Below are positions 22,482-28,785 of a stretch of 28,785 nt of DNA, one piece after another (positions within the stretch are counted from its first letter, which is position 1; every line of letters begins with the position of its first letter). Source of the DNA: Blastocatellia bacterium (GTDB lineage: Bacteria > Acidobacteriota > Blastocatellia > UBA7656). The notes under the pieces are model-generated. The model had not been told where the DNA came from and did no database searches. It saw only the letters and a list, made by a program, of their open reading frames with translations. The stretch spans positions 1 through 28,785 of the forward strand of contig JAKEHD010000359.1 of the NCBI GenBank assembly GCA_022615215.1, in the 5' to 3' direction. A program made the translations under genes and the position numbers.

Positions 22482-23285
22482 ATGACCGACGCTTTAGATA
22501 ACAAGCAGGCGATAAATGTGCGAGACCTGTTTTCAATCGAAGGAAAAGTGGCGCTCGTGACGGGAGGCTCTCGCGGCATCGGCCTTATGATAGCGCGAGG
22601 GTATGTGGAAGCCGGGGCGAAGGTCTACATCTCTTCGCGCAAGAAAGAGGTCTGCGATGGTGTGGCCCAAGAGCTTTCTGCCGAAGGCACATGCATCTCG
22701 ATACCGGCCGATGTGTCTACAACAGAAGGCCGCGCGCATTTGATCGGTGAGTTATCTGAACGAGAGTCATCGCTTCACATACTTGTCAACAATGCAGGGG
22801 CCGCGTGGGGCGCGCCCCTTGCCGAATACCCCGAAGAGGGCTTCGACAAGGTTATGGACCTTAACGTCAAGTCTATGTTCTTTCTCACGAGAGACCTGCT
22901 GTCGCTTCTCGAAAAAGCCGCAAGCCCTGCTGACCCGGCCAGGGTTATCAACATAGGTTCTATCGACGGCCTGAGTGTGCCTTTCATAGAGAGCTATGCT
23001 TATTCTGCGAGCAAGGCGGCGGTCCATCACATGACGAGAGTTCTTGCCGTGAAGCTCGGCGAGCGCGGCATAACGGTCAACGCAGTAGCTCCCGGTCCCT
23101 TCGAAAGCAAGATGACCGAATGGCTTTTAGACAACTTCCAGAAGCAAATCGAGGCGCAGTGCCCGCTCAAACGCATAGGCTCTCCTGCCGATATGGCCGG
23201 GGTCGCCATCTTCCTGGCTTCGAGGGCTGCGGCTTACCTGAGCGGAGTTGTGATACCCGTCGATGGCGGCATCTGTATCAAATAA
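22482..23285 (+). CDS. SDR-family oxidoreductase
   Basis: A 267-aa classical short-chain dehydrogenase/reductase. Cofactor motif TGGSRGIG near the N-terminus, NNAG, catalytic S160 (NIGSIDG), Y174 and K178 (YSASK), then PGPFESKM and the C-terminal SGVVIPVDGG. It resembles RhlG/FabG-type NADP-dependent 3-oxoacyl reductases; the substrate is unproven. Of two adjacent ATGs the second (22482) has the better 6-nt spacing from GGAGG. Divergent from the acyl-CoA ligase; the pair could act on the same lipid. Confidence 0.92.
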   Translation: MTDALDNKQAINVRDLFSIEGKVALVTGGSRGIGLMIARGYVEAGAKVYISSRKKEVCDGVAQELSAEGTCISIPADVSTTEGRAHLIGELSERESSLHILVNNAGAAWGAPLAEYPEEGFDKVMDLNVKSMFFLTRDLLSLLEKAASPADPARVINIGSIDGLSVPFIESYAYSASKAAVHHMTRVLAVKLGERGITVNAVAPGPFESKMTEWLLDNFQKQIEAQCPLKRIGSPADMAGVAIFLASRAAAYLSGVVIPVDGGICIK

Positions 23286-23329
23286 TTTCGATATTTTTTG
23301 AAGAACTGCCATCAAATACCAGGCGCTTG

Positions 23330-23359
23330 TTGACAGCCTCCCTGCCATTGGGATATCCT
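23330..23359 (+). promoter_or_regulatory. Promoter for kdsB-pyrG giving a leaderless transcript
   Basis: TTGACA (23330-23335), an 18-nt spacer and TATCCT (23354-23359). Only 8 nt separate the -10 box from the GTG start, so the predicted transcript begins at or within one or two bases of the start codon; no ribosome site exists. Confidence 0.6.
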
Positions 23360-23367
23360 GAAAGCCC

Positions 23368-24147
23368 GTGAGGGGAGAAGCCATAGCGATAATCCCTGCG
23401 CGGTACACCTCGACTCGATTGCCGGGTAAGCCCCTCCTCCCCCTGGCCGGAATTCCGATGATAATGCATACAGTGGAGCGAGCATCTCGCGCCCGATTGA
23501 TTTCGCGCGTAATAGTTGCGACCGACGATGCGAGGATCGTTGATGCGGTGCGCTCTCACGGAGGCGAGGCCGTGCTCACTTCGCCTGAAGCTCGTTCGGG
23601 CACCGACCGCATAGCCGAAGTCGCCCTATCGCTCGACGCCGAAATAATAGTCAACGTGCAGGGGGATGAGCCGCTGATAGAGCCTTCGACCATAGATGCG
23701 GCCATCAAGCCTCTCATAATTGATCCCGGAATACTTATCTCTACAACCTCAGAGCCTATTACTTCGGTGGAGGATGTGTTCAATCCGAGCGTGGTAAAAG
23801 TTGTTACCGATGAGCGCGGCTTCGCTTTGTACTTTTCACGCTCGCCGATTCCTTACGTCAGGTCTGCCCCCGGACTTGCGCTCGAAGAGTCGTTGCGCCG
23901 CGACGCCGGGCTGTTGTCTAATTATCGCAAGCATTCGGGACTCTACGGGTACCGGAGCGGCTTTCTTCAGCAGTTCGCCGGACTGAAGGAGTCGTCGCTT
24001 GAAAGCCTCGAAAGCCTTGAGCAGCTTCGCGCGCTTGAAAACGGTTATAGAATTCGCGTCGTAAAGGTCGAGCACCGCTCGATAGGTGTTGACACCTGGC
24101 AGGATTACGAGCAAGTCAAAAGATTGATTGAGGAGACCTCACCATGA
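23368..24147 (+). CDS. kdsB: 3-deoxy-manno-octulosonate cytidylyltransferase (CMP-Kdo synthetase)
   Basis: A 259-aa cytosolic enzyme: CTP + Kdo to CMP-Kdo + PPi, for the lipopolysaccharide inner core. IIPARYTSTRLPGKPL (8-23) is the nucleotide-binding loop and NVQGDEP (96-102) the metal/CTP site; SGTDRIAE and the C-terminal region VEHRSIGVDTWQDYEQV are typical. The GTG start is the only candidate with the right N-terminus, and no ribosome site precedes it. The stop overlaps pyrG by ATGA. The neighbour makes its substrate CTP. Confidence 0.95.
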   Translation: MRGEAIAIIPARYTSTRLPGKPLLPLAGIPMIMHTVERASRARLISRVIVATDDARIVDAVRSHGGEAVLTSPEARSGTDRIAEVALSLDAEIIVNVQGDEPLIEPSTIDAAIKPLIIDPGILISTTSEPITSVEDVFNPSVVKVVTDERGFALYFSRSPIPYVRSAPGLALEESLRRDAGLLSNYRKHSGLYGYRSGFLQQFAGLKESSLESLESLEQLRALENGYRIRVVKVEHRSIGVDTWQDYEQVKRLIEETSP

Positions 24148-25838
24148 CCAAGTACATTTTCATTACAGGCGGAGTGGTTTCGAGCCTCGGCAAGGGGCTG
24201 GCCGCCGCTTCCATAGGATGCCTGCTCGAAGCGCGCGGCCTCAAAGTCACCATTCAGAAACTCGACCCTTATATAAACGTAGACCCCGGCACCATGTCGC
24301 CCTTTCAACATGGCGAAGTGTTTGTGACAGACGACGGCGCGGAGACGGACCTGGATCTCGGCCACTACGAGCGGTTCACTCATGCGCAACTCACGCAATC
24401 GAACAACTGGACTACGGGCCGTATATACCTTTCGGTCATCAACAAAGAGCGGCGCGGCGATTATCTGGGCAAGACCATACAGGTCATCCCTCACATAACC
24501 AATGAGATCAAGGACGCCATACGCGCCGTCACAGATAACAACGATGTCGTTATAGTAGAGGTCGGCGGGACCGTAGGCGATATAGAATCGCTCCCGTTCC
24601 TGGAAGCCATTCGCCAGATGCGAAACGAGGTCGGGCGTGAAAACGCCATCTTCATTCACCTGACGCTCGTGCCTTACATAGCCGCGTCGGGCGAATTGAA
24701 GACCAAGCCGACTCAGCATTCCGTAAAGGAGTTGCGCGAGATAGGCATCCAGCCCGATTTGCTGCTATGCCGTTGCGACCGTTCGCTCCCGCATGAGTTG
24801 AAGGCCAAGATAGCGCTCTTTTGCAACGTGCGCGAAGAAGAGGTCATAACCGCCAAAGACGTTGAATCGATCTATGAAGTGCCTCTGATGTTCGCCCGCC
24901 AGTCGCTCGACGATATGATAGTCAAAAAGCTGAACCTCGCGGCCAGCGAGCGCGACCTGCGCGCCTGGACCAGTCTCGTGGATACGATCGAGAACCCCGA
25001 TGCAACCGTCTCCATAGGGATAGTCGGCAAGTACGTCGAGCTCGAAGATTCCTACAAGAGCCTCAACGAGGCTTTAGTTCATGGCGGGGTGGCGAACCGT
25101 TTGCGGGTTCAGGTCAAATGGGTCGAGTCGGAAGAGTTGATGGACGACCCGAACTGGGAAGACCGTTTGAGGGATTTCGATGCGATACTCGTGCCGGGCG
25201 GATTCGGCAAGCGCGGCATATCGGGGATGATACGCGCCATCGGTTATGCGAGGCGCGAGCAGACGCCTTTCTTCGGGATATGCCTCGGCATGCAATGCGC
25301 TTCGATAGAGTTTGCGCGGTCGGTGTGCGGAATCGAGGGTGCGGATTCCACTGAGTTCGACGACGACACCCCGAACCCCATCATCTTCAAGCTGCGCGAC
25401 CTCATAGGCGTGGAAGAGATGGGCGGCACCATGAGACTGGGGGCTTACCCATGCCTTTTGAAGGAAGGGTCGCTTGCTGCAAAAATTTACGGCGAGCGCA
25501 AAACAGAAGAGCGCCATCGCCATCGCTATGAGTTCAATCCGCATTATGAAGACGAGCTTGGCGGTCACGGGCTAGTCTTTTCCGGCAAATCGCCCGACGG
25601 GAAATTCATAGAGATAATCGAACTGCCCGACCATCCCTGGTTTTTGGGGTGCCAGTTCCACCCCGAATTCAAGTCCAAGCCGCTCGCCCCGCATCCGCTG
25701 TTCGCTTCTTTCATTCGCGCAGCCTACGACCACCGCTTGCGCGACGAAAACATGGAAGAACGGCAGGGCGCTCCGGTCGTAAACGAGCCGACCGGTGAAG
25801 ACCGTCCGTGGGCGGCGGGCGCTTCGAGCCGTGATTGA
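24144..25838 (+). CDS. pyrG: CTP synthase
   Basis: A 564-aa enzyme: UTP + ATP + glutamine to CTP. The N-terminal synthetase domain starts TKYIFITGGVVSSLGKG, with DPYINVDPGTMSP and the EVGGTVGDIES signature. The C-terminal class I glutamine amidotransferase has the nucleophile C380 in PFFGICLGMQ and H506/E508 in CQFHPEF. About 20-30 residues longer than usual because of a polar C-terminal tail after YDHRLRDEN. Start overlaps the kdsB stop (ATGA), coupling CTP production to CMP-Kdo synthesis. A heptamer repeat follows. Confidence 0.97.
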   Translation: MTKYIFITGGVVSSLGKGLAAASIGCLLEARGLKVTIQKLDPYINVDPGTMSPFQHGEVFVTDDGAETDLDLGHYERFTHAQLTQSNNWTTGRIYLSVINKERRGDYLGKTIQVIPHITNEIKDAIRAVTDNNDVVIVEVGGTVGDIESLPFLEAIRQMRNEVGRENAIFIHLTLVPYIAASGELKTKPTQHSVKELREIGIQPDLLLCRCDRSLPHELKAKIALFCNVREEEVITAKDVESIYEVPLMFARQSLDDMIVKKLNLAASERDLRAWTSLVDTIENPDATVSIGIVGKYVELEDSYKSLNEALVHGGVANRLRVQVKWVESEELMDDPNWEDRLRDFDAILVPGGFGKRGISGMIRAIGYARREQTPFFGICLGMQCASIEFARSVCGIEGADSTEFDDDTPNPIIFKLRDLIGVEEMGGTMRLGAYPCLLKEGSLAAKIYGERKTEERHRHRYEFNPHYEDELGGHGLVFSGKSPDGKFIEIIELPDHPWFLGCQFHPEFKSKPLAPHPLFASFIRAAYDHRLRDENMEERQGAPVVNEPTGEDRPWAAGASSRD

Positions 25839-25851
25839 TCGCCGCCCGCTG

Positions 25852-25942
25852 TCAGTCTTCAGCCATCAGCCATCAGTCTTCAGCCGTCAGTAGGTTTTAG
25901 CTTTCTGCTCTGATAGCTGATAGCTGATAGCTGATAGCTGAT
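25852..25942. repeat. Inverted heptamer repeat (TCAGCTA/TAGCTGA family), copy 2
   Basis: Six TCAGNNN heptamers (25852-25893), a 17-nt spacer, then four or more TGATAGC heptamers in the inverted sense (25911-25942). Same family as 17258-17349. It occupies most of the space between pyrG and the small zinc gene. Confidence 0.85.
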
Positions 25943-25979
25943 TTCCTTTTGCCTTAACTATGGCGGGTGACAGCCATTT

Positions 25980-25988
25980 TGATATACT
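25980..25988 (+). promoter_or_regulatory. Extended -10 (TGaTATACT) upstream of the small zinc gene
   Basis: TG-A-TATACT with the hexamer at 25983-25988, 8 nt before the ATG at 25997, the same distance as at kdsB. No good -35 and no ribosome site, consistent with an extended -10 promoter making a leaderless message. Confidence 0.45.
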
Positions 25989-25996
25989 TATCTGCG

Positions 25997-26167
25997 ATGA
26001 TCGCCTGTTCCAAATGCAATCAAGTGCCTAAAGTGCTGAGGCTGACCAAGTGCGCCGAATGCTTCAAGCCTCTGTGCGAGGATTGCGCCTTCGTGCGTTA
26101 TGCGCGCAAATTTTGCTCCACAGCCTGCGCTAACGCATTCTTCTTCGGCACGGGCGAAGAGACGTGA
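25997..26167 (+). CDS. Tiny eight-cysteine zinc-finger-like protein
   Basis: A 56-aa protein. Eight cysteines occur as C4-x2-C7, C19-x2-C22, C27-x2-C30 and C40-x3-C44, enough for two zinc ions in a cross-brace, as in FYVE/HIT/B-box-like fingers. Basic residues lie between pairs. Function unknown; protein or nucleic-acid binding is plausible. An upstream in-frame ATG at 25967 adds ten hydrophobic residues but would lie before the -10 box, so 25997 is preferred. Confidence 0.65.
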   Translation: MIACSKCNQVPKVLRLTKCAECFKPLCEDCAFVRYARKFCSTACANAFFFGTGEET

Positions 26168-26184
26168 TGCGTGATGCGTGATGG
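26164..26184. repeat. Tandem heptamer GTGATGC x3
   Basis: GTGATGC, GTGATGC, GTGATGG head to tail, overlapping the stop of the zinc gene. A further 7-bp family distinct from the GGATGAA element that follows. Confidence 0.7.
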
Positions 26185-26205
26185 GAGCAGGGGCATAGAG
26201 GAAAA

Positions 26206-26280
26206 GGATGAGGGCGGAAGGATGAAGGATGAAAAGATCCTTCTCAATAGCTTTCATCCTTCATCCCTCATCCTTCATCC
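26206..26280. repeat. Inverted heptamer hairpin element, copy 2 (reverse orientation)
   Basis: Four heptamers GGATGAG, GGCGGAA, GGATGAA, GGATGAA (26206-26233), a 19-nt loop, and four inverted heptamers TTCATCC, TTCATCC, CTCATCC, TTCATCC (26253-26280). The right arm's reverse complement equals the left arm of copy 1 (1047-1074). It gives a false N-terminal extension of hemB. Confidence 0.85.
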
Positions 26281-26306
26281 TTCCAAACGCCCGAGGAGTC
26301 GAGCTC

Positions 26307-27275
26307 ATGAAACTGATACAACGTCCCCGTCGGCTTCGCCGCAATGAAACGATCCGCGCGCTTGTGCGTGAAACGAGTCTCACGCCCGATGATTTCGTCT
26401 ATCCGCTGTTTGCCTGCGAGGGCGAGGGCGTCCGTCGCGAGATCACTTCCATGCCCGGCTGCTTCAATCTTTCAATAGACGAGCTTGTGCGCGAGGTCGA
26501 GGCGGCTCGCAGTGAAGGGGTGCGCTCGGTCATTCTGTTCGGCGTGCCCGATGAAAAAGACGCGGCGGGCACGGGCGGATACGCCGAAGATGGAATAACT
26601 CAGCGGGCGATTCGGGCTGTCAAGCGCGAGGTGCGAGACGTTTTAGTCATAGCCGACAACTGCCTCTGCGAATACACAGATCACGGCCACTGCGGGCTTG
26701 TGAAAGACGGCGAGGTGCTCAACGACCCTACGCTCGAACTGCTTGCGCGCACTGCGGTGTCGCATGCCGAAGCGGGTGCCGACATAATCGCGCCTTCCAA
26801 CATGATGGACGGATTCGTCATTGCGATTCGCTCGGCGCTCGACGATGAGGGATTCGAACACATTCCTATCATGTCTTATGCGGTGAAGTACGCATCGGCC
26901 TTCTACGGACCATTTCGCGAAGCGGCGCAATCGACCCCGCAGTTCGGCGACCGCAGGGGCTATCAGATGGACCCGGCCAACGCGCGCGAGGCCATGCGCG
27001 AAGCCGAACTCGACTGGCAGGAGGGGGCTGACATATTGATGGTCAAGCCCGCGCTGCCTTATCTAGACATCATCAGAGCGGTGCGCGAGCGATTCGACGC
27101 GCCCGTAGCGGCTTATCAGGTATCGGGCGAATACGCGATGTTAAAGGCGGCAGGGAAATTGGGATGGATAGACGAAGATCGCGTGATGATGGAGACGCTT
27201 ACAGCGATCAAACGCGCGGGAGCCGACATCATACTGACATACTTCGCCCGCGAGATGGCCCGCCGACTCGCGTAG
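26307..27275 (+). CDS. hemB: Delta-aminolevulinic acid dehydratase (porphobilinogen synthase)
   Basis: A 322-aa cytosolic enzyme joining two 5-aminolevulinates into porphobilinogen (haem/corrinoid pathway). Schiff-base lysines K194 (SYAVKYASAFYGPFR) and K247 (MVKPALPYLD). The metal site is the cysteine type, DNCLCEYTDHGHCG, which predicts a zinc enzyme. The ATG at 26307 has GAGGAG 8 nt upstream and begins MKLIQRPRRLRR as in homologues; the frame is open to 26229 only through the heptamer element. Converges with the nucleotidyltransferase gene. Confidence 0.97.
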   Translation: MKLIQRPRRLRRNETIRALVRETSLTPDDFVYPLFACEGEGVRREITSMPGCFNLSIDELVREVEAARSEGVRSVILFGVPDEKDAAGTGGYAEDGITQRAIRAVKREVRDVLVIADNCLCEYTDHGHCGLVKDGEVLNDPTLELLARTAVSHAEAGADIIAPSNMMDGFVIAIRSALDDEGFEHIPIMSYAVKYASAFYGPFREAAQSTPQFGDRRGYQMDPANAREAMREAELDWQEGADILMVKPALPYLDIIRAVRERFDAPVAAYQVSGEYAMLKAAGKLGWIDEDRVMMETLTAIKRAGADIILTYFAREMARRLA

Positions 27276-27301
27276 TCAATCTCTTCTCTCTCAAGTTCTC
27301 T

Positions 27302-27922
27302 TCAGTCCTCGTCGTAATACTTGCTCGGCTCTTTCGTGTTGCCGTCGGCCAAATCGCATAGGCGGCGAAAGTTTGGCAACATGGCTAACCATACATCCTC
27401 ACCCGCTACGCCTATAACCTTTTGCTTGACGATGGACCGGTCAACCAGCTTCTGCTGCTTGAGCAAGAAAACCACATCGTCAAGGTCTTTCTGTCGCCCG
27501 GCAAGGAGTTTCAGAACGACCAGCCATTCAGGCGCAATCACACGCAAGCCGTTTGTCAATTCAATCGCATCTTGCAACGCGGCCCGGTAATACTTCTGGT
27601 AGCTATCGCTCCGCACGATCCAATCAACTTGAACCGTGTACTTACCGATTTGTACTCTATAGCTGCTACCGCCAAAGATCAGTTTATGCTCTGAGGGCAG
27701 GGGCAAATGTTGGGAAGCGATGATGTCAACATCCTTTGTCAAACGCGGACTGCCGTAGAGATGCATGGCAAGCCCGCCCGCGATTGCCCATTCGATCTCC
27801 TCTTGCGCGGCAAGCGCCGCAACTTCTTGCGCCGCTTCCAGTCCGGTGTCGGTTGAGATCGTCGGGTTTGCGACATTTTGCATCACGCGCTCGACGAGTT
27901 CTTGATACTCACTTTCAGTCAC
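27302..27922 (-). CDS. Nucleotidyltransferase-fold protein (AbiEii/DUF6036-like)
   Basis: A 206-aa protein. WAIAGGLAMHLYGSPRLTKDVDII (about 45-68) has the G-G and D64-x-D66 active site of polymerase-beta-type nucleotidyltransferases; later VVLKLLAGRQKDLDDVVFLL is the conserved second half of AbiEii-like and related toxins. It may transfer a nucleotide to RNA or protein in a toxin-antitoxin role (family inference). GTG start with AAAGG about 9 nt upstream. It lies 58 nt downstream of mazF in the same direction and may share its transcript. Confidence 0.8.
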   Translation of the reverse strand: MTESEYQELVERVMQNVANPTISTDTGLEAAQEVAALAAQEEIEWAIAGGLAMHLYGSPRLTKDVDIIASQHLPLPSEHKLIFGGSSYRVQIGKYTVQVDWIVRSDSYQKYYRAALQDAIELTNGLRVIAPEWLVVLKLLAGRQKDLDDVVFLLKQQKLVDRSIVKQKVIGVAGEDVWLAMLPNFRRLCDLADGNTKEPSKYYDED

Positions 27923-27980
27923 TTGCTTTTGCCTTTCAGGTAAATGAGCTGTTTATCATATTCCGGGTTTTGAGGCACAC

Positions 27981-28337
27981 CTATGCGAGGTCGAAAACAA
28001 TTTTTAAGGCATCGTCGATTTGGGCCATGACCTCATCTTCCATTTCACCACGTACTTTAACTAATCGAGCGCGGTGATCGATAGGGCGTGTCTGCAAACA
28101 ATCGGCCACCGATTTTTTAGTTAATCCGTTGCGCGAGGACGGAACGATTTCCACATTGGTGATGATGCGGGCTTTTCTCTCACTCCATGCCGTTAATGGC
28201 ACGACTTGAATGACTGGAACACGCGCATTATACGTGTTGTTCGTGACGATCAGACAAGGCCGAATTTTCCCGGTTTCCGACCCCTTGGAGGGATCGAGAT
28301 TGACGTCGATGACCATCCCGCGCCTTAACCTGCTCAT
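27981..28337 (-). CDS. MazF/PemK-family mRNA interferase toxin
   Basis: A 118-aa protein. N-terminal RRGMVIDVNLDPSKGSETGKIRPCLIVTNN is the family signature, with VIQVVPLTA and SVADCLQTRPIDHRARLVK in place. It is predicted to cleave single-stranded RNA. The ATG at 28337 overlaps the antitoxin stop by ATGA; a longer frame to 28370 is rejected for that reason. Confidence 0.92.
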   Translation of the reverse strand: MSRLRRGMVIDVNLDPSKGSETGKIRPCLIVTNNTYNARVPVIQVVPLTAWSERKARIITNVEIVPSSRNGLTKKSVADCLQTRPIDHRARLVKVRGEMEDEVMAQIDDALKIVFDLA

Positions 28338-28567
28338 GTCGGCCACTCCGACACTGTCGTATCGGTCCATTCTTGCGTTTCATCATCTTCTGCATAGACT
28401 TCCCGATACAGATCGGCCGATTCGCGCAATCGCTGCCGGGCTAATTCTGTGTGCAAGCGGTCGAGGGCAGTACGCACAACATCACTTTTATCTTTAAATC
28501 CATACCGCTTACATTGCGCGAGAAATTGAATGTGCGATTCTTCGAGGCTGAATTTTGCTTGAATCAT
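28334..28567 (-). CDS. MazE-type (RHH-like) antitoxin
   Basis: A 77-aa partner of the MazF-like toxin. The N-terminal strand and helices (QAKFSLEESHIQFLAQCKRYGFKDKSDVVRTALDRL) look ribbon-helix-helix, with an acidic C-terminal tail (YAEDDETQEW) of the kind that occupies a toxin's active site. GGGAGG lies 5 nt before the ATG. Probably autorepresses the operon. Confidence 0.85.
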   Translation of the reverse strand: MIQAKFSLEESHIQFLAQCKRYGFKDKSDVVRTALDRLHTELARQRLRESADLYREVYAEDDETQEWTDTTVSEWPT

Positions 28568-28615
28568 GGCGACCTCCCGAAATAGCCCTGTAATACGATC
28601 TTAAATCACGCTCCT

Positions 28616-28644
28616 ATAGTAAAACCTCAAGGATGGGAGGTCAA
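28616..28644 (-). promoter_or_regulatory. Promoter of the antitoxin-mazF operon
   Basis: On the minus strand TTGACC (28639-28644), a 17-nt spacer and TACTAT (28616-28621). About 48 nt upstream of the antitoxin ATG. Confidence 0.6.
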
Positions 28645-28785
28645 ATCAAGCTGCGCTTGACGGGATTTTCAGTCGGGTTCCGAGTTGGGTGTGATTAAAA
28701 GTGGGACTCAGTTTTCGCGCCTTTCTTGACAACATTTAGCGCGAAGTGATAGGTCAGCCGTTGCCGACACTGGAAAAACCTTGAA
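28645..28785. other. Window-end region without a recognised gene
   Basis: No supported reading frame. TTCGCGC and GCGCGAA form a 7-bp inverted repeat around an internal TTGACA about 60-70 bases from the end; its meaning is unclear from this window. Confidence 0.4.

Overview
The window is about 28.8 kb of moderately GC-rich, densely coded bacterial DNA. The organism is Gram-negative, because it carries a CMP-Kdo synthetase (kdsB). Six secreted or membrane-anchored PQQ-type beta-propeller proteins, a pilin-like DUF4190 protein, GatCA, and intergenic spacers full of short tandem heptamer repeats fit a soil-type Acidobacteriota (perhaps Blastocatellia). That placement is inference. No tRNA, rRNA or CRISPR array was seen.

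Layout. (1) 96-3121, minus strand: gatC, gatA and a DMT-family transporter form an operon behind a good sigma70-like promoter. (2) 3274-5025: a serine hydrolase of the beta-lactamase fold and, divergently, an Lrp/AsnC regulator. (3) 5141-18724: a propeller locus. On the left, on the minus strand, are a small secreted unknown protein, an ankyrin protein and three propeller proteins. On the right, on the plus strand, are three more propeller proteins. Between the two arms are a SixA-like histidine phosphatase and a zinc-ribbon/DUF4190/pilin-like protein. (4) 18725-20774: an AT-richer island with a ribbon-helix-helix protein, a two-TM protein, a remnant of a further propeller gene, and an overlapping pair encoding a PD-(D/E)XK (Mrr-like) nuclease and a TOPRIM-like protein. 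This is the best candidate for an undescribed, possibly defensive, system. (5) 20791-23285: an acyl-CoA ligase and an SDR oxidoreductase, divergent, with an inverted repeat in the leader of the SDR gene. (6) 23330-27275: kdsB-pyrG (translationally coupled), a tiny eight-cysteine zinc protein, and hemB. (7) 27302-28644, minus strand: antitoxin, mazF, and a nucleotidyltransferase.

How the genes work together. GatCA are two subunits of the tRNA amidotransferase; gatB is not in the window. PyrG makes the CTP that KdsB consumes. HemB makes porphobilinogen. The propeller array encodes related exported proteins of unknown ligand. Spacers repeatedly contain inverted or tandem 7-8 bp repeats, some of which run into annotated reading frames and obscure true start sites. 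Four gene pairs overlap by ATGA (gatA/DMT, nuclease/TOPRIM, kdsB/pyrG, antitoxin/mazF).
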